The notes below the pieces were generated by a model, which made no database searches, had not been told where the DNA came from, and saw only the letters and a list, made by a program, of their open reading frames with translations. Below, in pieces: positions 35,052 through 43,185 of a stretch of 64,000 nucleotides of DNA (position 1 is the stretch's first letter; each line of letters opens with the position of its first letter). The DNA lies in assembly GCA_040506775.1 (NCBI GenBank), contig JBEVWC010000018.1, forward strand, positions 62,001 through 126,000, read 5' to 3'. A program made the position numbers and the translations under genes. Origin of the DNA: Thiodiazotropha sp040506775. GTDB lineage: Bacteria; Pseudomonadota; Gammaproteobacteria; Chromatiales; Chromatiaceae.

Positions 35052-35939
35052 TCAGTCCTCGTCGAGATCGTTGACCATGCGCCTCAGGTCATCGATGGCC
35101 TGATTCACGTCGACGTTCTCCTGGGGGGGCTCCAACGGACCCTTGTGCCCCTTGGCAAGGGACATGCTGAAGTCGGTGGGTTCCAGTTTCATGCTGCTGT
35201 CCCGCCAGCGCAGCGCCACCACGGTGACATTGTCGCTTTCCGGGCTGCTGGTTTTCTCCGCCCGCTGGGCCAGTTCGGTGACGCAGTTGAGCAGGGGCTC
35301 CGGCTTCTTGTAGATGGTCTCCACCAGGGGACGTTCCTGGAGCGGTCCCCAGAAACCGTCACTGCACAGCAATACCACGTCCCCTTCCTGCAGATCGTGA
35401 GGGCCACTGAGTTCGGCGACCGGACGGTTGTTGTTGCCACCCAGGCAGCGGGTGACGTAGTTGCGGAATTTGTGGGTCTGCACCTGGGCAGCGGAGATCA
35501 GTCCCTGTTGTCTCAAGTGTTCCACATAGGAATGGTCATCGGTGCGCAGGTGAATGACTCCCTCGCGCATGATGTAGAGCCGGCTGTCCCCGATATGCGC
35601 CCAGTAGGCCTGATCCTCCTGCACCAGACAGAGTACCCCGGTGGTGCGGGGTTCGATCGGCGGGGTCTGGCGATCCCCGTAGGCGCGGATCTGCTGGTGG
35701 GTCATCTCCATCAGCCCCGAGAGGAAGAACCTGGGATTGCTGATCGGCTTTCGGCTGGTGAGGAATGCCTTGCGCGCATTGTCCATGAGGATCTGCGCCG
35801 CCATCTCACCCTTCGGGTGGCCCCCCATGCCGTCGGCCAGGGCCAACAGAATGGCGTCCGGGGCCTCCATCACCAGGCAGCGGTCCTGATTCATGGAGCG
35901 ATTGCCCACCAGGGTGCATTGTGCGGTTTCGTATTTCAC
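35052..35939 (-). CDS. PP2C-type protein serine/threonine phosphatase
   Basis: Cytoplasmic metal-dependent phosphatase of 295 residues. The PPM motifs are present: NQDR near 17-20, LADGMGGHPKGE near 34-45, HIGDSRLY, LLCSDGFWG and ESDNVTVVALRW. A C-terminal tail of about 50 residues (from 246) is acidic and not part of the catalytic fold. Its start overlaps the kinase stop by 4 bases (ATGA), so it is translationally coupled to the kinase and probably reverses its action. Confidence 0.93.
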   Translation of the reverse strand: MKYETAQCTLVGNRSMNQDRCLVMEAPDAILLALADGMGGHPKGEMAAQILMDNARKAFLTSRKPISNPRFFLSGLMEMTHQQIRAYGDRQTPPIEPRTTGVLCLVQEDQAYWAHIGDSRLYIMREGVIHLRTDDHSYVEHLRQQGLISAAQVQTHKFRNYVTRCLGGNNNRPVAELSGPHDLQEGDVVLLCSDGFWGPLQERPLVETIYKKPEPLLNCVTELAQRAEKTSSPESDNVTVVALRWRDSSMKLEPTDFSMSLAKGHKGPLEPPQENVDVNQAIDDLRRMVNDLDED

Positions 35940-36868
35940 GATATCGCCCGCTTCTCGTCGAACAGTTCCGAGATCGCGCTTTCGGTATCGATCTCGCTCT
36001 GGTTGTCACTCAGGGCCTGCAGCATCTCGCTGGCGTTCTGCGGACGCTTCTGATAATCGATCTCCATGGCCCAGTCGATCGCCTCGAGCAGGTAGGCGGG
36101 ATAGCGGCGCCGGTAGATGCGGGCCGCCGGTTTGAGCTTCTCCTTGGCATGCCGTTCGATGGCGGAAGGGGGGGCTTTGCCATCCAGGCAGGCGCGCATG
36201 CTCGCGCCGATGGCGTACACATCGCTCCAGGGGCCCACATTACCCGACTGGTAATACTGTTCCACGGGGGAAAATCCGGTGGTGACCACCCGGCCGGTGC
36301 GGGTGCCTTCGTTGCGCACTTCATGCACCGCGCCGAAGTCGAGCAGCAGGGGATTGCCGCCGGTACGCAGGTGAATGTTGCTGGGCTTGATGTCCAGGTG
36401 CAGCAGATGGCGGGAGTGAATCAGGCTCAGGGCATCCAGGATCGGAGGAAACACGGTCATGATGAAGCGGGTGCTGAGGCTGCCGCTGCGTTTCTTAATG
36501 TAGCTGGCGAGGTTCTTGCCCCGCTCATGATCCATCACCAGGTAACCGGTGTTGTTGGCCAGGAAAAACCCCCGCACCTGGACGATATTCGGGTGGCGCA
36601 GGGAGGCCAGAACCTTCGCTTCCTGGTAGAACAGGCGCAGACTGCGATTGAAATTGTCGGTCTGTTTGGCGTCCCTGGGCACGACTTTGCCATTGCTGTC
36701 CCGCATGGCGAGTTTCTTTGGCAGGAACTCCTTGATCACCACCTCGTCCTGGGTGTCCTCGTCTTCGGCCAGGTAGATCAGGCTGAAACCACCGCTCGCG
36801 ACCACCTTCATGATCACGTAACAGTCGATCTCAGTGCCTTCTGCCAGGCTGTCCCTGAGTTTATCCAT
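35936..36868 (-). CDS. Eukaryotic-like Ser/Thr protein kinase
   Basis: Soluble Hanks-type kinase of 310 residues with a complete catalytic domain and no transmembrane helix or sensor module. The Gly-rich loop is VASGGFS, the ATP lysine is K46 in VVIKEF, the catalytic loop is HLDIKPSN (157-164) and the metal motif is DFG (177-179). The catalytic loop has HLD in place of the usual HRD, so it is an arginine-lacking (non-RD) kinase. It heads a two-gene unit with the PP2C phosphatase. No FHA or type VI secretion genes are nearby. Confidence 0.93.
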   Translation of the reverse strand: MDKLRDSLAEGTEIDCYVIMKVVASGGFSLIYLAEDEDTQDEVVIKEFLPKKLAMRDSNGKVVPRDAKQTDNFNRSLRLFYQEAKVLASLRHPNIVQVRGFFLANNTGYLVMDHERGKNLASYIKKRSGSLSTRFIMTVFPPILDALSLIHSRHLLHLDIKPSNIHLRTGGNPLLLDFGAVHEVRNEGTRTGRVVTTGFSPVEQYYQSGNVGPWSDVYAIGASMRACLDGKAPPSAIERHAKEKLKPAARIYRRRYPAYLLEAIDWAMEIDYQKRPQNASEMLQALSDNQSEIDTESAISELFDEKRAIS

Positions 36869-36985
36869 GCCGGTCCCGGTGTTCAGAGTCGATGTTCAAA
36901 TGGTATCCAATCATGCCGTTGATTATAAATTCTTTCGCTGAAATTGCCTTTCCTGCGGTTGATGTTATGCCCATGCGGGGCCGAA

Positions 36986-37029
36986 AAAAGGTGATATCCA
37001 TCAAAAAAACACCGGTCAGTTCACCTTTT
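36986..37029. promoter_or_regulatory. 9-base inverted repeat in the kinase-yicC divergent gap
   Basis: AAAAGGTGA (36986-36994) and TCACCTTTT (37021-37029) are perfect complements separated by 26 bases. They sit midway in the 292-base region between the two divergent genes. The spacing suits a transcript hairpin or paired operator half-sites. No protein is implicated. Confidence 0.4.
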
Positions 37030-37160
37030 CAGTACGCGAAACCGGCCACGGAAGGGCTTCCACTGCTCATTTAACGGCTTGCCGGGCAAAATCTGAAGTC
37101 GCGTTGGACCGGGTTGTGACAGTACACTTGTTCCCACAACAACGACACCAAGGGGACCTC

Positions 37161-38027
37161 ATGATCAGCAGTATGACCGCCTTCGCCCGGGAGGAATATC
37201 GCGGAGATCTGGGCAATATGAGTTGGGAGATCCGTTCGGTGAACCATCGCTACCAGGAGGTCTACCTGCGCATGCCGGAAGAACTCCGGGCCCTGGAACC
37301 CGCCGTCCGGGAATTGCTGAACAGCCGCCTGAGCCGGGGAAAACTGGATGTCAGTCTGAAATTCAAGCCGGGTGAGCAGGCCGATACCGCGTTACGCATC
37401 AATCAACGCCTGGTGGAACAGGTGCTGGAGGCGGAACAGGATCTGGCCGACCGCTACGACCTGGACAGCGCCCTGGGCACCCGGGATCTGTTGCGCTGGC
37501 CCGGGGTGCTGGAGGAGCAGGAACAGGATTTCACCCCGGTGAAGCAGCAGGCGATGCAGTTGCTGGAAACAGCCATCGACAGCCTCATCGACAACCGCCT
37601 GCGGGAAGGGGAGCGGCTGGGTGAGATCATCCTGCAGCGCTGCCGCTCGCTGCACACCGAGGTCAACCGGGTGCGCGAACTGATGCCGGATGTGCTCGAA
37701 GGGGTGCGCAACCGGATTCGCGAGCGCCTCGCCGAGGTGCTGGATGAACTCGACGAGACCCGGGTGGAACAGGAGATGGTGCTGCTGGTGCAGCGCCTCG
37801 ATGTGGACGAAGAGATGGATCGGCTCGAGACCCACCTGGACGAGGTGGCCCGGGTTCTCGAGGCGGACGAGCCGATCGGTCGCAGGCTGGACTTCCTGAT
37901 GCAGGAACTTAACCGGGAGGCCAATACCCTAACCTCCAAATCCAACAACGTAGAGATTACCCGCTCCGCTGTGGAGATGAAGGTGCTGATCGAGCAGATG
38001 CGCGAGCAGATCCAGAACATCGAATGA
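37161..38027 (+). CDS. yicC: YicC family endoribonuclease-like stress protein
   Basis: 288-residue cytoplasmic protein beginning MISSMTAFAREEYRGD, the conserved YicC opening (MTAFAR). It ends with DFLMQELNREANTLTSKSNN and the closing helix of the family (DUF1732). YicC proteins are reported as endoribonucleases affecting small-RNA stability. Start ATG 37161 follows AAGGGGA; an in-frame ATG 57 bases upstream has none. It overlaps the M48 gene by 4 bases and gmk is near, matching the frequent yicC-gmk association. Confidence 0.95.
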   Translation: MISSMTAFAREEYRGDLGNMSWEIRSVNHRYQEVYLRMPEELRALEPAVRELLNSRLSRGKLDVSLKFKPGEQADTALRINQRLVEQVLEAEQDLADRYDLDSALGTRDLLRWPGVLEEQEQDFTPVKQQAMQLLETAIDSLIDNRLREGERLGEIILQRCRSLHTEVNRVRELMPDVLEGVRNRIRERLAEVLDELDETRVEQEMVLLVQRLDVDEEMDRLETHLDEVARVLEADEPIGRRLDFLMQELNREANTLTSKSNNVEITRSAVEMKVLIEQMREQIQNIE

Positions 38028-38851
38028 CACGGCCCAGACCCATGAACCTTTCACGCCTGTACCGACTCGTGGTTGTTCTGTTGCTGCTCGGGCTGAGTGC
38101 CTGTGCCACCAGTCCCACCGGGCGCAAGCAGCTGATGCTGGTCAGCGAGGAGCAGGCGATCAACGCCTCCAAGGGCGCCTATGTGGAGATGCTCGAGCCC
38201 TACGAGCAGGAAGGCAAGCTGGACAATGATCCGCTGCTCAAACAGCGGGTCGACCGGATCACCGGGCGGCTGATTGCGCAGGCGGTGGAGATGCGTCCCG
38301 AGACCCGTGACTGGGCCTGGAGCATGAAGATCCTCGACGATCCGGAAACCGTCAATGCCTGGGCCATGGCCGGGGGCAAAATGGCCCTCTACACCGGACT
38401 GGTGGAGCAGGTGAAACCCACCGACGACGAACTGGCCCAGGTGCTGGCCCATGAGATCTCCCACGCCCTGGCCAAACACAGCGCGGAGAAGATGTCGGTG
38501 GCCCTGGCCAGCCAGATCGGCATCATTGCGGTGGCCGCCTCCACCGACAACCGGGCGGCGCTGGCCGGATCCCTGCTGGCGGCCAAGCTGGCCATCGATC
38601 TGCCCAACAGCCGCACCGCCGAGGCGGAGGCAGACCGTATCGGAATAGAACTGGCCGCCAAGGCCGGTTACGATCCCCGCGCCGCGGTCACCCTGTGGCA
38701 GAAAATGGGGGCGGTTTCCGGACAGCGCGTACCCCAGTTTCTGAGTACCCATCCCAGCCCGGAAAACCGGGCCGAGACACTGGGCAGGCTGGCGGATAAG
38801 ATGATGCCTTTCTACCTCGCTCCGGGGGAGCGGCCAGTGTTTTCGTTCTGA
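38024..38851 (+). CDS. M48-family zinc metalloprotease lipoprotein
   Basis: LoiP/YcaL-like periplasmic protease of 275 residues anchored by a lipid. The signal sequence ends in LSAC with Cys27. The zinc motif HEISH is at 143-147, and the third ligand is E202 in AEAEADRIG. The start at 38024 overlaps yicC; ATG 38042 (MNLSRLYR) would give a more typical short signal peptide and is equally possible. This class helps clear misfolded outer-membrane proteins. Confidence 0.92.
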   Translation: MTRPRPMNLSRLYRLVVVLLLLGLSACATSPTGRKQLMLVSEEQAINASKGAYVEMLEPYEQEGKLDNDPLLKQRVDRITGRLIAQAVEMRPETRDWAWSMKILDDPETVNAWAMAGGKMALYTGLVEQVKPTDDELAQVLAHEISHALAKHSAEKMSVALASQIGIIAVAASTDNRAALAGSLLAAKLAIDLPNSRTAEAEADRIGIELAAKAGYDPRAAVTLWQKMGAVSGQRVPQFLSTHPSPENRAETLGRLADKMMPFYLAPGERPVFSF

Positions 38852-38952
38852 ACCCCCGATCTGATGCGCGGCGCAAACACGCTAACTGATTCCATGTCCA
38901 TCCGCCACGGGCACGGGATGCGGGTTCACCCAGTGGCAAAACAGGTTCGGCT

Positions 38953-39579
38953 ATGAGTTCAGGCACCTTGTATATCCTTTCGGCCCCCTCCGGTGCCGGC
39001 AAGACCAGTCTATTGAAGGCCCTCCGGGAGCAGGACGCTGCACTTCAGGTTTCGGTCTCCCACACCACCCGGGCGATGCGCCCCGGTGAGCAGGACGGTG
39101 TGCACTACCATTTCGTCGACCAGGAGCGGTTCCTGCAGATGGTGGAGGCCGGGGGCTTTCTCGAACACGCGGAAGTCTTTGGCAACTATTATGGCACCTC
39201 CGAGGAGGAGGTGCGGCGCCACCTGGAGCAGGGCCGGGACACGGTGCTGGAGATCGATTGGCAGGGTGCCCGTCAGGTGCGCCAGCGATTCCCGGAAGCG
39301 GTTTCCATCTTTATCCTGCCGCCGGATCCCGCAGCGCTGCATGAACGTCTCAGCGCCCGCGGCCAGGACAGCGAGTCGATCATTGCCGGGCGCATGCAGC
39401 AGGCAGTGAACGAAATGTCCCACTACGTGGAATTCGACTACCTGGTCATCAATGAAGACTTTCAGCGTGCGCTGGCTGAACTGGCGGCCATCGTCAGTGC
39501 CCAGCGTCTGCGCCTCGAGCGACAGGCTGACCGGGAAGCCGAGCGGATCTCCGCGCTGCTGAGCTGGAAGACGGAGTAG
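38953..39579 (+). CDS. gmk: Guanylate kinase
   Basis: Converts GMP to GDP with ATP. The 208-residue product is full length, with P-loop SAPSGAGKT (10-18), SHTTRAMRPGEQDGVHYHF for GMP binding, and the lid region around 135-150. It lies downstream of yicC and the M48 gene. The usual next gene rpoZ is absent here; a separate promoter region and miaB follow. Confidence 0.97.
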   Translation: MSSGTLYILSAPSGAGKTSLLKALREQDAALQVSVSHTTRAMRPGEQDGVHYHFVDQERFLQMVEAGGFLEHAEVFGNYYGTSEEEVRRHLEQGRDTVLEIDWQGARQVRQRFPEAVSIFILPPDPAALHERLSARGQDSESIIAGRMQQAVNEMSHYVEFDYLVINEDFQRALAELAAIVSAQRLRLERQADREAERISALLSWKTE

Positions 39580-39637
39580 GGCGTCTCAAACGCATCAACC
39601 CCGACAAAGTTCGGGATTGGAACCGGGCCCCTGAGGC

Positions 39638-39643
39638 TATACT
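39638..39643 (+). promoter_or_regulatory. Candidate -10 box for the miaB-lnt operon
   Basis: TATACT lies 32 bases before the miaB start, with TTGGAA (39617-39622) as a possible -35 at a short 15-base spacing. Support is positional. Confidence 0.35.
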
Positions 39644-39674
39644 ATAGCGACCCCTGCGAGAAACTGGATCCGAG

Positions 39675-41027
39675 ATGCCCGGCAAACTCTACATCAAGAC
39701 CTTTGGCTGCCAGATGAACGAATACGACTCCGCGCGTATGGCGGATGGTCTGCGCGTGGCCGCTGGACTGGAGTTGACCGAGGCGCCGGAACAGGCCGAT
39801 GTGCTGCTGCTCAACACCTGCTCGATCCGGGAAAAGGCCCAGGAGAAGGTGTTCTCCCAGCTCGGCCGCTGGCGTCCCTGGAAACAGCGCAACCCGGACC
39901 TGATCATCGGCGTCGGTGGTTGCGTGGCCAGCCAGGAGGGCGACGCGATCCGTGAGCGGGCTCCCTACGTGGACCTGGTGTTCGGTCCCCAGACCCTGCA
40001 TCGTCTGCCGGAGATGATCGCCCAGGTGCGCCGGGAACGTACCCCGGTGGTGGATGTGAGTTTCCCGGAGATCGAGAAATTCGACTGTCTGCCGGAACCC
40101 CGGGCGGAAGGTCCCACCGCCTTTGTCTCGGTGATGGAGGGCTGTTCGAAATACTGCACCTACTGCGTGGTGCCGTTTACCCGGGGCGAAGAGATCAGCC
40201 GGCCGTTCGACGACGTCATCGCCGAGGTGGCCGGGCTGGCCAGCCAGGGGGTCGCGGAGATCAACCTGCTGGGACAGAACGTCAACGCCTACCAGGGCGA
40301 GATGCACGACGGCGAAATCGCCGATCTGGCCCTGCTGATCGAGTATGTGGCCGCGGTGGAGGGGATCGAGCGGATTCGTTTCACCACCTCTCACCCGGTG
40401 AATTTTTCGGATCGTCTGATCGAGGTCTATGGCACAGTGCCGGAACTGGTCAGCTTCCTGCACCTGCCGGTACAGTCCGGCTCGGACCGGGTGCTGGCGA
40501 TGATGAAACGGGGTCACATGGCAGTGGAGTACAAGGCGAAGATCGCCCGCCTGCGCCAGGTGCGGCCGGACATCACCATCTCCTCCGATTTCATCGTCGG
40601 CTTCCCCGGCGAGACCGAGGCGGATTTCGAACAGACCCTGAAACTGATCGAGGAGATCGGCTTCGATCATTCCTTCAGTTTCATCTACAGTCGCCGTCCC
40701 GGCACCCCTGCCGCGGACCTGCCGGACGACGTGCCCCTGGCGGTGAAACAGCAGCGTCTGGAACGTCTGCAGCAGCTGATCAATACCCAGGCGCAGCGGA
40801 TCAGCCGCCAGATGGTGGGCACTGTCCAGCGCATCCTGGTGGAGCGCCCGGCGAAAAAGGATCCAACCCAGCTGGCCGGGCGCACCGAGAACAACCGGGT
40901 GGTCAATTTCGATGCTCCGGCGGATCTGATCGGTCAGTTCGTCGAGGTGCGGATCACCGAGGCCCTGCCCAACTCCCTGCGGGGTGAGTGGATCGGCGCA
41001 ACACAAGGGCAGGCCGTCAACGCCTGA
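39675..41027 (+). CDS. miaB: tRNA-2-methylthio-N6-dimethylallyladenosine synthase MiaB
   Basis: Radical-SAM methylthiotransferase that adds the 2-methylthio group to i6A37 of tRNA. The 450-residue protein has the N-terminal cluster cysteines C12, C49 and C83, and the radical-SAM motif GCSKYCTYC with C156, C160 and C163. A C-terminal TRAM domain follows (about 375-440). It heads the conserved miaB-ybeZ-ybeY-ybeX-lnt series. Confidence 0.98.
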   Translation: MPGKLYIKTFGCQMNEYDSARMADGLRVAAGLELTEAPEQADVLLLNTCSIREKAQEKVFSQLGRWRPWKQRNPDLIIGVGGCVASQEGDAIRERAPYVDLVFGPQTLHRLPEMIAQVRRERTPVVDVSFPEIEKFDCLPEPRAEGPTAFVSVMEGCSKYCTYCVVPFTRGEEISRPFDDVIAEVAGLASQGVAEINLLGQNVNAYQGEMHDGEIADLALLIEYVAAVEGIERIRFTTSHPVNFSDRLIEVYGTVPELVSFLHLPVQSGSDRVLAMMKRGHMAVEYKAKIARLRQVRPDITISSDFIVGFPGETEADFEQTLKLIEEIGFDHSFSFIYSRRPGTPAADLPDDVPLAVKQQRLERLQQLINTQAQRISRQMVGTVQRILVERPAKKDPTQLAGRTENNRVVNFDAPADLIGQFVEVRITEALPNSLRGEWIGATQGQAVNA

Positions 41028-41048
41028 TGCCGGGCAGACCCCTGCAGC

Positions 41049-42041
41049 ATGAAAGGGAACACACACTTGTCTGAACACCCCCTCTCCCTGGACCTGGTAC
41101 TCGAACCGGCGGACAACGCCCGCCTGGCCAATCTGTGCGGTCAGCTCGACGAACACCTGCGGCTGATCGAACGGCGCCTGGGTATCGAGATCAACAACCG
41201 CGGCAACCGGTTTCGTCTGATTGGCGAGAGCGAGGCGATCCAGGCGGCGGAGCAGGTGCTGCAGGATCTCTACCGGGCCTCGCAGAACGAGGTGCTGGAA
41301 CCTCAGCGGGTCCACCTGTTTCTCCAGGAATCCGGAGTGGACGACCTGCTGGAGCAGGACAAGGGGGCGGATCTCCCGGACGTGGTGATCAAAACCCGGC
41401 GAGGCCTGGTGCGGCCCAGGGGCGCCAACCAGAAAGAGTATCTGCACAAGGTCTTCACTCACGACATCAATTTCGGTGTCGGACCGGCGGGCACCGGCAA
41501 GACCTACCTGGCGGTGGCCAGCGCGGTGGAAGCCCTGGAACGGGATCAGGTGCGGCGCATACTGCTGGTGCGGCCCGCGGTGGAGGCAGGGGAACGGCTG
41601 GGTTTCCTGCCCGGTGATCTGGCACAGAAGATCGACCCGTACCTGCGTCCGTTGTACGATGCCCTGTATGAGATGCTGGGTTTCGAAAAGGTGGCCAAGC
41701 TGGTGGAGCGTAACGTGATCGAGGTGGCGCCCCTGGCCTATATGCGCGGCCGCACCCTCAACGAGTCCTTCGTCATTCTCGACGAGGCGCAGAACACCAC
41801 GCCGGAACAGATGAAGATGTTTCTCACCCGGATCGGCTTCGGCTCCACCGCGGTGATCACCGGTGATGTGACCCAGATCGATCTGCCCAGGGGACAGCTC
41901 TCCGGGCTGCGCCAGGTCACCGAGGTGCTGGCGGGCGTGGACGGCATCAGTTTCACCTTTTTCAATGCCCGGGACGTGGTGCGGCATCCGGTCGTGCAGC
42001 GGGTGGTAAGAGCTTACGATGAGTACGATCGAAGATCCTGA
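41049..42041 (+). CDS. ybeZ: PhoH-family ATPase YbeZ
   Basis: P-loop ATPase of the PhoH type that works with the RNase YbeY in RNA maturation. The 330-residue protein has GPAGTGKT (145-152) and Walker B FVILDEAQN. The ATG at 41049 has no ribosome site. AAGGGAA after it stands 8 bases before an in-frame TTG at 41067, which gives the more usual N-terminus LSEHPLSLDLVLEPADN. The true start may therefore be that TTG. Confidence 0.95.
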   Translation: MKGNTHLSEHPLSLDLVLEPADNARLANLCGQLDEHLRLIERRLGIEINNRGNRFRLIGESEAIQAAEQVLQDLYRASQNEVLEPQRVHLFLQESGVDDLLEQDKGADLPDVVIKTRRGLVRPRGANQKEYLHKVFTHDINFGVGPAGTGKTYLAVASAVEALERDQVRRILLVRPAVEAGERLGFLPGDLAQKIDPYLRPLYDALYEMLGFEKVAKLVERNVIEVAPLAYMRGRTLNESFVILDEAQNTTPEQMKMFLTRIGFGSTAVITGDVTQIDLPRGQLSGLRQVTEVLAGVDGISFTFFNARDVVRHPVVQRVVRAYDEYDRRS

Positions 42042-42083
42042 ACCCCCCAGTAGAAGCCCCTGCTGCAGCCTGGGGGTGAACGC

Positions 42084-42554
42084 GTGACCAGCGCCCTGAT
42101 CCTGGAGGTTCAACGTGCGGCCCAGACCACTCCCGGCGTGCCCGGAGATGAGTTGCTGCAGCAGTGGGCGGAAGCGGCGCTGGAACCCGGGCGCGACGAA
42201 GTCGAACTGGTCATCCGCCTGGTGGATGAGGCGGAGAGCCAGCAGCTGAACCGGGATTACCGGGGCAAGGACAAGCCCACCAACGTACTCTCTTTTCCCT
42301 TCGAGGCACCGGACGTGGTGCCCGTTTCCCTGATCGGCGACCTGGTGATCTGCGTGCCCGTGGTGGCGCGGGAAGCCGAGCAACAACACAAATCCCTGTC
42401 TGCGCACTGGGCCCACATGGTGGTCCATGGGGTGTTGCATCTGCAGGGTTTCGATCACCAGACCGAGCCAGAGGCCGAACGCATGGAATCCCGGGAACGG
42501 GAGATCCTGCATGGCCTGAATTTTCCCGATCCCTATCTTGAAGAGCACACATGA
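42084..42554 (+). CDS. ybeY: Endoribonuclease YbeY (rRNA maturation)
   Basis: Zinc-dependent endoribonuclease for 16S rRNA 3'-end maturation and ribosome quality control. The 156-residue protein carries the metal motif HGVLHLQGFDH (H115, H119, H125) and KPTNVLSFPF. It starts with GTG at 42084. Its 3' end overlaps ybeX by 4 bases (ATGA). Confidence 0.97.
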   Translation: MTSALILEVQRAAQTTPGVPGDELLQQWAEAALEPGRDEVELVIRLVDEAESQQLNRDYRGKDKPTNVLSFPFEAPDVVPVSLIGDLVICVPVVAREAEQQHKSLSAHWAHMVVHGVLHLQGFDHQTEPEAERMESREREILHGLNFPDPYLEEHT

Positions 42555-43180
42555 GCAGCGAAGATCGATTAAGTAACGGTTCCTCCAGACATTGGTTGGA
42601 ACGACTCAGCCGGATGTTTGGTAGCGAACCGCAAGACAAGGAAGAAATCTACGATCTTCTGAAGGAGGCGAGCGAAAGGGAACTGCTGGATGACGATGCC
42701 CTGAGCATGATGCAGGGGGCCATGCTGGTCTCGGAACGGCGGGCCCGTGACGTGATGGTGCCCCGCTCCAAAATGGAGGTGGTGCGCGCCGATGCCGATC
42801 TGGATGAGGTGCTGGGTCTGGTGATCGAATCCGCCCACTCCCGGTTGCCGGTGGTTGGCAAGGATGTGGACGAAATACTCGGACTGTTGCTGACCAAGGA
42901 TCTGTTCCCCTTCTTTCAGCCGGAGCAGCAGGAGCGTTTCGTGGTGCGCAAGGTGATGCGCGAGGCTCTGTTCGTGCCCGAGGCGATGCGTCTCAACCAG
43001 CTGATGAAGAACCTGCGCAAGAACCGTAACCACATGGCGATCATCGTGGACGAGTACGGCTCCACCGCGGGTATCGTTACCCTGGAAGACCTGCTCGAAC
43101 AGATCGTGGGCGAGATCGAGGATGAACACGATGTGCCTGAGGAGAACGGCGCATCCGGAATCGATCCATCCACGGAGTAG
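42551..43180 (+). CDS. ybeX: YbeX/CorC-type CBS protein, short form without the C-terminal domain
   Basis: Cytoplasmic CBS-pair protein in its standard place between ybeY and lnt. Both CBS motifs are present (VMVPRSKMEVV near 67 and HMAIIVDEYGSTAGIVTLEDLLEQ near 160, given here in part). At 209 residues it stops right after EIEDEHDVPEENG. Usual YbeX/CorC proteins continue for about 80 residues as the CorC_HlyC domain. The lnt start follows 5 bases later, so the missing part is not in another frame. Function in Mg/Co homeostasis and ribosome metabolism is known for the full-length family. Confidence 0.93.
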   Translation: MSSEDRLSNGSSRHWLERLSRMFGSEPQDKEEIYDLLKEASERELLDDDALSMMQGAMLVSERRARDVMVPRSKMEVVRADADLDEVLGLVIESAHSRLPVVGKDVDEILGLLLTKDLFPFFQPEQQERFVVRKVMREALFVPEAMRLNQLMKNLRKNRNHMAIIVDEYGSTAGIVTLEDLLEQIVGEIEDEHDVPEENGASGIDPSTE

Positions 43181-43185
43181 TTTTT

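Noticed and set aside
35052..36868. Kinase/phosphatase pair as part of a defence or type VI secretion locus
   Set aside because: No secretion, FHA, nuclease or effector gene is found within 10 kb on either side.
39642..42548. A 968-codon open frame on the minus strand across miaB, ybeZ and ybeY
   Set aside because: It is the mirror of three well-identified genes. Long antisense frames arise from GC-rich codon use. The translation shows no domain and no ribosome site.
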